64,000 nucleotides of DNA from Anditalea andensis (GTDB lineage: Bacteria; Bacteroidota; Bacteroidia; Cytophagales; Cyclobacteriaceae). This document shows, in pieces, positions 56,987-64,000 of this stretch; within the stretch, counting starts at the first letter, position 1; each line of letters opens with the position of its first letter. The notes beneath the pieces were generated by a model. The model had not been told where the DNA came from. It did not search any database and saw only the letters and a program-made list of their open reading frames with translations. The translations under genes and the position numbers were made by a program. The stretch is taken from contig NZ_JMIH01000014.1 of assembly GCF_000714815.1 (NCBI RefSeq), positions 434,001 through 498,000 of the forward strand. Reading direction: 5' to 3'.

Positions 56987-59716
56987 TTAAAAAGGCATTC
57001 TATATTCAGACAAGATATTTTCATGGATACTGTAAATGCTATATTCATTTCTACTGGGTGAATAACGTACATCTATACGATGCTTTCCACTGATAGGCCG
57101 GGTATTGAGCAGGTCTCCTTTAAGATTGTATAAATATATAAATTCCTGGGTCTGATCAATTACTACCAATATACTTCTATCTCCACCAAATGAAAAAAGC
57201 TGAAAAATAACTGATTCAGTGGAAAGATTCTTTTCAAACATGACCTCTGTTTCAGGGTTAAGTACACTGATCCTGTTATAATCATGGACTATAAACAGGT
57301 ATCTATCATCTGATTGGTCCTTTACTAGATGAAAAGTACTGGATCTATCAGGCCTATACAGTTGTTTTCTATCGGTAAATTCACCTTTGAAGTTAATACT
57401 CACGACTTCGCCCTCATCTGTAATGGTAACCATTTGAGTCTCCGCTGATCTTCCTCTTTGCTGTACTATATATGGATTGGAAATGCCCTGCCCAACATTG
57501 ATTCCTTCGCCAGCCTGAAGTTCTCCTCGTCTGTTAAGCATGTGGATTTCGCCAGTCTTACTCACCGCTACCATATAATCTCCCAATCCCGGAATTCTAT
57601 GGTGGGCAGGCCTGGTGCTTAAACTACCCGGCGTTCTTTTAGGGGACCACCCTTCCATGATCTCCCCATATTTATCAAACAAATAGAGTTCACCGGTAGT
57701 AGTCGCTACGAAAAACCTGTAGTCCCGGGTGTTTTCATAATCCAACAGGCTAAAATAGTCGATTAAATTTCCATTTGGTAAAGATATAGGGAAATCTGGC
57801 AGAAGATTGCCTAACCTATCATAGCCATAAAGAGCATTTTCAGTGGCAAAAACCATTTGTAGTTTGCCGTTTTTATAATAATCTATTTGAGATATATCAC
57901 TGATAATTTCACCTTCTATATACTCGCTAAACACCAAGTCTCCTTCTTCGGTAATCAGATGCACCCTTCCCAGATCATCCTGAACCAGATATTCAGTGCT
58001 GTTATCAGCAAAATTACGTACCACTTTAGGGCCATAAATGAGATCACTGTTAAACCTTACAGAAAGGTTTTCCTGAAGGACTATATCGCTTATAGAAGTA
58101 TAAGGAGTAATACTATAGCCTATTTCCATATGAATGAGCTGCTCATTACCTTTTTCTTCCAGCTGAAAGGAAACTACATCGATGGATTTTATCTGAGGGG
58201 CATATTTTTGAAGAAGAGATGTCCATTTTGGGGAACTACTCTCAAGAAGGCTATTCCAAAAGCGGGGTAAATTCAGGACAAAATTATAGCCTGATTCTTT
58301 TACTATAGCATCCAATAATTTCTTTTTATTGAGCGTTTTCCCCCAAGTATTATCATTTTCTAGATCATCCAAAAACCGCTTTACTGATTTAAGGCTATTC
58401 CCCCAAACCAGCACATCTTCATGATAAGTGATATAAGTATCAGCAAAGCCTACAAACTGGCCTTCAAATACATGGGCGGGAAAATCTTCCTCTCCTATGG
58501 AGAAAATCTCTTTGTTTCTATGAAAATCAGATATGAGCATTCGGCTTTGGGCTGTCCCCGTACCAAATTCTTTCAGTTTTTTGAATTGGGCAGGTGCATC
58601 TTTAGACTTTAACAAAAGGATCTGATCACTTTCCTGACTGCCATTCTCCTCTTCCATGATCATGTAAATCATTTCTCCATTAAGCAAATCAAAAAATTCT
58701 TCTTCCGGAAATGATTGCTGAAGATCCCCTTTTAATGTGCTTTTGGTCAAAAAAGCATCATTGGTGATATGCTTCACCATTCTTGGGTCTTTTACCTTGT
58801 ACTGAGTCAATACAGCAGTCCTGTTAGGAATCAGGTGCCCGAATACATGATTTCCTCCAGCTGAAACTTTTGGGAATTTTAACTCATTTCCACCTTTATA
58901 AAAATATGCGCCGTCTAAATATAATTTATTATTATCAAATCTTACCTGGAGATTTGCAGACATCCTGTTTTTGGAAAAAGTGTCCTGCATCATATTTCCA
59001 GATGTTCTACCTATTGTTTGAAGGAAATTGGCCAACCCCACATGAGATACCCTTATTATACCAAGCCCATCACCTTTTGGAGCGGCCCGGAAAAGCTCCG
59101 GATATTCATCCTTAAAGTTTTTAAGCCGTTTATTTTTTGTTCTTCTGATGGCATCTTCCACCAAAAATGATGTATAGCTCCCTATCAGAACATTATTTAT
59201 GATTGCAAAGGAAAACGAATTAGCGTCATTGGCTCTTTCGATTTCATAAATGGCAATACCGCTATAATTCCGTTTATTCTTTTTGGTATCTTCTTGGAAG
59301 CTGCTTTGGAAATTTTTAAAAAAATCTTCATTTTCTTGACTGTCCCTAAATGCAATGGAAAACAGAAAATCAAACTCTTCTTTTCCTGTAGTATGAAAAG
59401 ATATCACCATTTGATTTCCTTTCAATGTTTTGTCCAGCTTTCCACTTCCACCCATGAGGCTGTCCAAAGCTACCAACTGCCCTTCAAATTTTTTGAGAGA
59501 GGGGATATCCGATAATCTTTCCCACAAGGGTTGGGACACCATTTGATTCCAGGTCTGTATGGGCTCAGTAGTTTCAAATACCATAACAGCATCTGAAGGT
59601 ACCAGCTGTACTGCATTATAGTGAGATTTAAACAAGTATTCACTTACCAATAGATACCCTCCCACTAGCGTGGAAGCTATCAATAATATCACAAGCAAAA
59701 CCTTAATGATCTTCAC
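56987..59716 (-). CDS. Large anchored periplasmic protein (DUF3352-like plus propeller)
   Basis: A 909-residue protein with an N-terminal signal anchor (residues 3-24) and two parts. The first 500 residues start with VPSDAVMVFE, as in DUF3352-like proteins, and have repeated alpha/beta segments. From about residue 540 the sequence shows a beta-propeller-like repeat of loops (for example VQDDLGRVHLITEEGDLVF, RLGNLLPDFPISLPNG, LYLFDKYGEIMEGW). It has a GTG start at 59714-59716. Proteins of this kind occur in Bacteroidota without a known role. It is monocistronic. Confidence 0.7.
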   Translation of the reverse strand: MKIIKVLLVILLIASTLVGGYLLVSEYLFKSHYNAVQLVPSDAVMVFETTEPIQTWNQMVSQPLWERLSDIPSLKKFEGQLVALDSLMGGSGKLDKTLKGNQMVISFHTTGKEEFDFLFSIAFRDSQENEDFFKNFQSSFQEDTKKNKRNYSGIAIYEIERANDANSFSFAIINNVLIGSYTSFLVEDAIRRTKNKRLKNFKDEYPELFRAAPKGDGLGIIRVSHVGLANFLQTIGRTSGNMMQDTFSKNRMSANLQVRFDNNKLYLDGAYFYKGGNELKFPKVSAGGNHVFGHLIPNRTAVLTQYKVKDPRMVKHITNDAFLTKSTLKGDLQQSFPEEEFFDLLNGEMIYMIMEEENGSQESDQILLLKSKDAPAQFKKLKEFGTGTAQSRMLISDFHRNKEIFSIGEEDFPAHVFEGQFVGFADTYITYHEDVLVWGNSLKSVKRFLDDLENDNTWGKTLNKKKLLDAIVKESGYNFVLNLPRFWNSLLESSSPKWTSLLQKYAPQIKSIDVVSFQLEEKGNEQLIHMEIGYSITPYTSISDIVLQENLSVRFNSDLIYGPKVVRNFADNSTEYLVQDDLGRVHLITEEGDLVFSEYIEGEIISDISQIDYYKNGKLQMVFATENALYGYDRLGNLLPDFPISLPNGNLIDYFSLLDYENTRDYRFFVATTTGELYLFDKYGEIMEGWSPKRTPGSLSTRPAHHRIPGLGDYMVAVSKTGEIHMLNRRGELQAGEGINVGQGISNPYIVQQRGRSAETQMVTITDEGEVVSINFKGEFTDRKQLYRPDRSSTFHLVKDQSDDRYLFIVHDYNRISVLNPETEVMFEKNLSTESVIFQLFSFGGDRSILVVIDQTQEFIYLYNLKGDLLNTRPISGKHRIDVRYSPSRNEYSIYSIHENILSEYRMPF

Positions 59717-59784
59717 TGGGAGGCATTTATTTGAGGTTAAAATTTAAAAACTTAAGATTAGCATTTAAATTATATATTTCATAC

Positions 59785-59819
59785 AAAAAAATAAAATCCC
59801 GGCCAAATGACCGGGATTT
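59785..59819 (-). terminator. Intrinsic terminator of mdh
   Basis: AAATCCCGG and CCGGGATTT form a perfect 9-bp stem with an 8-base loop, followed on the minus strand by TATTTTTTTG. It lies 21 bases after the mdh stop codon and ahead of the next gene on the same strand. Confidence 0.85.
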
Positions 59820-59840
59820 CCACTACAAATTTTTTTTGTA

Positions 59841-60779
59841 TTATTTCTCAGAGATTTTATCCAAAACACCCATCACCTCTTTGACATGAGTTCTGGAAGT
59901 TTCCAACAATTCCTTTTCTTCGCTATTTAATTCTAATTCTAATACTTTTTCAACGCCATTTTTGCCTAAAATCACCGGTACACCAAGATAACAATCATCG
60001 ATGCCATACTCACCGTCTAGTTTTATACAAACTGGAAACACTCTCTTCTGATTCTTTATTATAGACTCTACCATCTGTGCAGCAGCAGATCCTGGTGCAT
60101 ACCAGGCAGATGTGCCCATTAGTTTAACTAACTCTCCACCACCAAATTTGGTTCTTTCTATAATAGCATCAAGCTTATCTTTTGCGATCAGTTCTGTCAC
60201 CGGTATCCCAGCTACAGTAGTGTACCTAGGAAGCGGCACCATGGTATCACCGTGACCGCCCATAAGGATCGCCTGGATTTCTTTGGGTGATATATTAAGT
60301 TCTTCAGCTATAAATGCCCTATATCTGGCGGTATCCAATATCCCAGCCATGCCTATAACTTTCATTCTTGAAAACTTAGATGTAATATGTGCCTGATAGG
60401 TCATCACATCCAGCGGATTGGACACTACAATGATGATGGCGTTTGGAGAGTGTTTGATTACGTTTTCAGTTACAGATTTTACGATACCTGCATTGGTCTC
60501 GATCAGGTCGTCTCTTGTCATCCCTGGTTTACGCGGAAGGCCAGATGTTATTACTACTACATCAGAATCCGCAGTTTTGGAATAGTCATTAGTACTCCCG
60601 ACTGTCCTGCTATCGTATACATTTATCGGGGCCTTTTGCCATATATCGAGCGCTTTGCCTTCAGCCACTCCTTCTTTGATGTCTATCAAGACAATCTCTT
60701 CTGCTATTTCTCTGTAAGCTAATACGTCAGCACATGTGGCACCGACATTACCTGCTCCAACTACGGTTACTTTAGTCAT
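59841..60779 (-). CDS. mdh: Malate dehydrogenase
   Basis: Malate dehydrogenase of the LDH-like class, 312 residues, interconverting malate and oxaloacetate with NAD. The coenzyme loop is VGAGNVGATC, with D33 after the second strand (VLIDIKEG), which favours NAD. The substrate-specificity loop PRKPGMTRDD has R83 and R89. The catalytic H176 is in GGHGDTMVPL, with R152 in DTARYR. Arg rather than Gln in the mobile loop points to malate over lactate. It has its own terminator and follows the cyclic-nucleotide-binding gene after 141 bases. Confidence 0.96.
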   Translation of the reverse strand: MTKVTVVGAGNVGATCADVLAYREIAEEIVLIDIKEGVAEGKALDIWQKAPINVYDSRTVGSTNDYSKTADSDVVVITSGLPRKPGMTRDDLIETNAGIVKSVTENVIKHSPNAIIIVVSNPLDVMTYQAHITSKFSRMKVIGMAGILDTARYRAFIAEELNISPKEIQAILMGGHGDTMVPLPRYTTVAGIPVTELIAKDKLDAIIERTKFGGGELVKLMGTSAWYAPGSAAAQMVESIIKNQKRVFPVCIKLDGEYGIDDCYLGVPVILGKNGVEKVLELELNSEEKELLETSRTHVKEVMGVLDKISEK

Positions 60780-60920
60780 GATTTATATTTTTAAATAGAT
60801 TTTATAGAAATTTTTGTAATAGTCCGCTAAGTTATTAAACTAAGCCTGTTTTATAAAGTAATCCATTGAATACTTAACACCCTTTTCCAAGAAAAAAGCC
60901 TTAAAGAAACAATTAATTCA

Positions 60921-61436
60921 TTATTTGAACATTTGGTTCAAACTAAAGAAACCAAAAGATGATTGATAAGACTTAAATAATCTATGGTTATTTTCATTAT
61001 AAAATTCGGCCAATGAGGTGATCATCTTTGATTTTATCTCCGCATTGGAATCAAAAATCTCCTGAATCGCATAATGAGGTATAACCATAAGATCAGCCTC
61101 ATCTGATTCAACTATAGCCGTATACACCCTATTCGTATTTTCCAATAAGGCATTTTCCCCAAAACATTCTCCACCTTTGACCTTTAAAATCCCTTCAAAG
61201 TTATCTTTGATGTCTATTGTGAGATTGACTGATCCATTTCTTACAATATATATTGCCTGAGAGGGGTCTTTACTGAAAAAAACCACTTCGTCCTTTTTAT
61301 ATTTACGATAATGGATACCAGGGAGAAACCTCTCCAGCTCACTGTTTTTTAACCTATTGAAAAATTTTACCCTGGATAAAAAATCAAAGGTCTTGAGTTC
61401 TGAACCACTATATTTTTTTTTAAAAGGGTTTAACAT
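60921..61436 (-). CDS. Cyclic nucleotide-binding domain protein without HTH
   Basis: A 171-residue protein with one cyclic-nucleotide-binding (CAP-like) domain: FLPGIHYRKYKKDEVVFFSKD, GGECFGENALL and the following YTAIVESDEADLMVIP are typical of the cNMP pocket. A usual DNA-binding helix-turn-helix is missing, so it is not a Crp regulator. The ATG at 61434-61436 overlaps the tilS stop by one base (TGATG), so the two are translationally coupled. The role of this small sensor is unknown. Confidence 0.82.
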   Translation of the reverse strand: MLNPFKKKYSGSELKTFDFLSRVKFFNRLKNSELERFLPGIHYRKYKKDEVVFFSKDPSQAIYIVRNGSVNLTIDIKDNFEGILKVKGGECFGENALLENTNRVYTAIVESDEADLMVIPHYAIQEIFDSNAEIKSKMITSLAEFYNENNHRLFKSYQSSFGFFSLNQMFK

Positions 61437-62755
61437 CAATTCTGTCTTTTTATATGTAACACTGTTTTGGTTTTGGACGTGATTTTAAAGCGATCATCAA
61501 CTCTTAAACCTATAATCCATGCTATGTTTCCCCCAGAGCATAATACTTTAACATTTTGCTTATGAATTAATGGTATCTTCAAATCTATTAAAAAATCGCT
61601 TACCTTTTTAAAGTTTTTCATGCCCAAAGGAATAAACCTATCCCCTTCTTCCCATTTTCTTATCATTAAGGGAAATGTAAGATTATCCATATCTAGCATG
61701 GCATTTTGTGGACTTTTATCTATCTGAACGGAAAAAGCTGTAGTCATGGAAAATATTTGTCCTCCGCATATAAAATTTTCTTCTGTACCTTCTAGGAAAA
61801 GAGCAGTGTCAGATTCTTTGCCAGTTTTCAGGATAAGTTGATACCTATCAATATTTGCTTCCCCTAAAGACCCATAAAAAAGTTTTCCTACAGTATTTTT
61901 AGCTATAGACCGGGCAATATCCTCGGTCTGAAAATAATTGAATCCATAATCCTTTAACCAATAGTAAATCAGAGATTTGTAACCAGGGACAGATTTAAGT
62001 TGATCCAGAGGCAGCATCTGATAATTCCCTCTGATTTCAAGATGGCGATCCAGCCATTCCTGCAAAAAATAAAAAAAAGCGCGCCCCGTATCCTTTATCC
62101 TATCAAAACTCATCTCCATCAGTGCTATAGCATTCTCATCATGCTTTCGGATCAGAGGAAGTATCTTATTTCTCAGATGATTTCTTTTATACACATCCTT
62201 AGCATTACTGCTGTCTTCTCTCCAAGACAGGGGGACGGACAAAGCGTAGGTTTGAATCTGAGTTTTAGAAAAATCAAGGAGTGGCCGTATGATTTTTTCT
62301 CTTTTATCGGCCATTCCGTAGATTCCTTCTATACCGGTGCCCCTCATGAGATTGAGCAGCACTGTCTCTACTTGATCATCAAGATGATGAGCCACCACTA
62401 CGCCAGCAAGCTTTCGCTCTGCTATTAAGTCATCAAACCACTGATACCTCAAATCCCGTGCGGCCATTTGTGTGGATACGCCATTATTTTTGGCATAATC
62501 ATCTGTGTCAAAATAACCCACTACCACTTCTACTCCTAATTTTTGACCCCACTCCCTGACAAAAGCCTCATCTCCATCACTTTCTTCTCCGCGCAACCTA
62601 AAATTACAGTGGGCTAAAATGAATTTTATTTTTGATAAATGCATTAGGTAGGATAAAACCACCGAATCCATGCCACCACTGATAGCTATGAAGTATGTTT
62701 TTTCGAAATCTAAAAGGTTTTTTTGCCGTATATGTCGGATAAAGTGCTCAATCAT
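61436..62755 (-). CDS. tilS: tRNA(Ile)-lysidine synthetase
   Basis: TilS changes C34 of tRNA-Ile(CAU) to lysidine, so AUA is read as Ile. The 439-residue protein has the PP-loop ATPase motif SGGMDS (residues 26-31), HCNFRLRGEESDGDEAFV, AHHLDDQVETVLLNLMRGTGIEG and a C-terminal domain with FPLMIRKWEEGDRFIPLGM. It is divergent from the OstA-like gene with 48 bases between starts, and it leads a unit with the cNMP gene. Confidence 0.96.
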   Translation of the reverse strand: MIEHFIRHIRQKNLLDFEKTYFIAISGGMDSVVLSYLMHLSKIKFILAHCNFRLRGEESDGDEAFVREWGQKLGVEVVVGYFDTDDYAKNNGVSTQMAARDLRYQWFDDLIAERKLAGVVVAHHLDDQVETVLLNLMRGTGIEGIYGMADKREKIIRPLLDFSKTQIQTYALSVPLSWREDSSNAKDVYKRNHLRNKILPLIRKHDENAIALMEMSFDRIKDTGRAFFYFLQEWLDRHLEIRGNYQMLPLDQLKSVPGYKSLIYYWLKDYGFNYFQTEDIARSIAKNTVGKLFYGSLGEANIDRYQLILKTGKESDTALFLEGTEENFICGGQIFSMTTAFSVQIDKSPQNAMLDMDNLTFPLMIRKWEEGDRFIPLGMKNFKKVSDFLIDLKIPLIHKQNVKVLCSGGNIAWIIGLRVDDRFKITSKTKTVLHIKRQN

Positions 62756-62803
62756 AAATCAAAAATACCATTTTCTGCTAATTTTGCCGTTTAGTATTTA
62801 GAA

Positions 62804-64000
62804 ATGATCATAAAGAAATTATTACCTGTAATGATATGCTGGATGCTAAGCATCCAGTGGGGATTGGCCCAGAACACTTCCAATCAATTAGAAATCTTAA
62901 ATGCAGAAACCCTACTGGGGGGTCGGGGAGTGGAACGTCTGATCGGTGATGTAAAGATGAAACATCAAAATTCACTGATATACTGTGATTCAGCCTATTT
63001 TTATAGCCAAGATAATTTTGCCAAACTTTTTGGTAATGTCCGAATTGTGGACCAAAAAGACCCTATCACCACTACCAGCAGATATGCAGAATATGATGGC
63101 AATACCAGGCTAGCCAAGCTGAGAAACAATGTAGTTTTCAAAAATGAGGAAACTACCTTATATACAGACTTCTTGGATTATGACAGACTTACAGGGGTGG
63201 CCACCTATTTTAATGACGGCAGGGTAGTAGACAGCACCAATGTGCTCACCAGTGAAAAAGGGGTGTATGAAACACAGATAGAGAAAATAACCTTTACCGA
63301 AAAAGTAGTACTCGTAAATCCTGACTACACCTTGAAATCCAGACTTCTCTACTATTACACTATCCCTAAAACTGCTGAAACAGTAGGTGTCACCAATATA
63401 GTATCAGCCGAAGGCAACAGGTTAAATGCACAAATAAGTAGCTTCTATGACACCCAGCTAAAAACATTCAGATTTTATGACGGAGATGCGGAAAGTGAAA
63501 CCAGTCTGATCTCAGGTGATGTGCTTTTTTATGACGAACTAGCGCAATACTATGAAGCAAAGGACAATGTCAGTATATATAACAAAGAAAGAAAAACGGA
63601 AGTATTCGGGGACGAGGGGAAATACTGGGAAGACCGAAAATATTCTCAGGTAATAGGCAATGCCCTGGTAAGGAAGTATTTCGAAGCGGACACCATGTTT
63701 ATGATAGCAGACACACTTATCACGCAGGACAGTGAGATAGTGGAAGACAGATATATGACAGCGTTTAACGGCGTAAGATTTATAAAGGGAGGGATGTCCG
63801 GAAAGGCGGATTCATTGACATATATTTATTCAGACTCCACTATTTACCTATTTAAGGATCCACTTCTATGGAACAATAAAAGCCAGATATCAGCTGACAG
63901 CATTAATTTTCTTATAGCTAATGAAGATATCGACCGAACCTATCTTAAACATAATACCTTTGCTATCACCCGAGATACTTTAAACAATTATAACCAAATA
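62804..64000 (+). CDS. OstA/LptA-like envelope protein, 3' end cut by window
   Basis: Only the first 399 codons lie in the window. The ATG at 62804 is followed by a signal peptide (IIKKLLPVMICWMLSIQWGL, cleavage after LAQ). The mature part has the repeating beta-taco pattern of OstA/LptA/LptD N-terminal domains: GGRGVERLIGDVKMKHQNSL, IYCDSAYFYSQDNFAKLFGN and similar units at later positions. These domains carry lipopolysaccharide to the outer membrane. In Bacteroidota long OstA-like proteins of this sort are common, and they may be the LptA equivalent. No stop codon is met before base 64000. Confidence 0.85.
   Translation, partial: MIIKKLLPVMICWMLSIQWGLAQNTSNQLEILNAETLLGGRGVERLIGDVKMKHQNSLIYCDSAYFYSQDNFAKLFGNVRIVDQKDPITTTSRYAEYDGNTRLAKLRNNVVFKNEETTLYTDFLDYDRLTGVATYFNDGRVVDSTNVLTSEKGVYETQIEKITFTEKVVLVNPDYTLKSRLLYYYTIPKTAETVGVTNIVSAEGNRLNAQISSFYDTQLKTFRFYDGDAESETSLISGDVLFYDELAQYYEAKDNVSIYNKERKTEVFGDEGKYWEDRKYSQVIGNALVRKYFEADTMFMIADTLITQDSEIVEDRYMTAFNGVRFIKGGMSGKADSLTYIYSDSTIYLFKDPLLWNNKSQISADSINFLIANEDIDRTYLKHNTFAITRDTLNNYNQI

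Noticed and set aside
57887-58270. Plus-strand frame of 127 codons within the 909-residue gene
   Set aside because: No homology features, and it lies wholly inside a larger coherent frame.
1-64000. CRISPR array, prophage, insertion sequence or integrase
   Set aside because: No direct-repeat array, transposase, integrase or phage gene was seen.

Overview
The window is about 64 kb of AT-rich bacterial chromosome from the phylum Bacteroidota, probably a Cytophagales relative. Pointers to this are: an alternative complex III (ActABCDEF) operon running into an aa3/caa3-type cytochrome oxidase; promoters of the Bacteroidota type (TTTG, about 19-20 bases, TAnnTTTG) before the act operon and the tRNA gene; many large signal-peptide outer-membrane proteins; TamB and OstA-like envelope proteins; and a DUF2027-Smr protein. 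There is no CRISPR array, rRNA operon, insertion sequence or prophage. The window looks like stable core chromosome.

Layout. 0.2-7.5 kb (minus): a giant outer-membrane protein of unknown function and a very large NtrY-like sensor kinase. 7.5-24.5 kb (minus): the respiratory block. A promoter at 24.52-24.55 kb drives actA-B-C-D-E-F, coxB, coxA, ctaA, ctaB, two subunit III-like genes and subunit IV, closed by a terminator at 9.42 kb. A second unit follows with SCO1, a DUF420/CtaM-like protein and a tiny secreted CxxC protein. 24.8 kb: tRNA-Cys (plus) with its own promoter and terminator. 25-34 kb: single genes, namely a DUF2490 protein, ribosomal protein S1, an NmrA-like reductase, an SLC13 transporter, a POTRA-less Omp85-like barrel, a DinB-like protein behind a striking inverted repeat, and a small barrel protein.

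34.9-41.3 kb (plus): a tight cluster of hybrid sensor kinase, stand-alone receiver, membrane HEAT-like protein and processive family-2 glycosyltransferase. It looks like a signal-controlled exopolysaccharide synthase. 41.5-44.3 kb: a secreted SMP-30-like protein and two lipoproteins. 44.3-47.1 kb (minus): tsaD, smpB, an NlpC/P60-like protein whose catalytic Cys is missing, and an HNH endonuclease. 47.1-54.9 kb (plus): tamB (TTG start, back to back with tsaD), a DNA photolyase, a DUF2027-Smr protein and an all-helical protein. 54.9-62.8 kb: a Cys/Met gamma-family PLP enzyme, a TVP38-like membrane protein, a 909-residue anchored protein, malate dehydrogenase, a cyclic-nucleotide-binding protein and tilS. 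The window ends inside an OstA/LptA-like gene.

The respiratory genes form one pathway. The alternative complex III oxidises menaquinol and passes electrons through its c-type hemes to the CuA site and the heme-copper oxidase. CtaA/CtaB make heme A, and SCO1 and the DUF420 protein probably assist copper insertion and maturation. The least explained items are the 85-residue CxxC protein, the kinase-receiver-HEAT-glycosyltransferase unit, the catalytically dead NlpC/P60 protein and the inverted repeat before the DinB gene.
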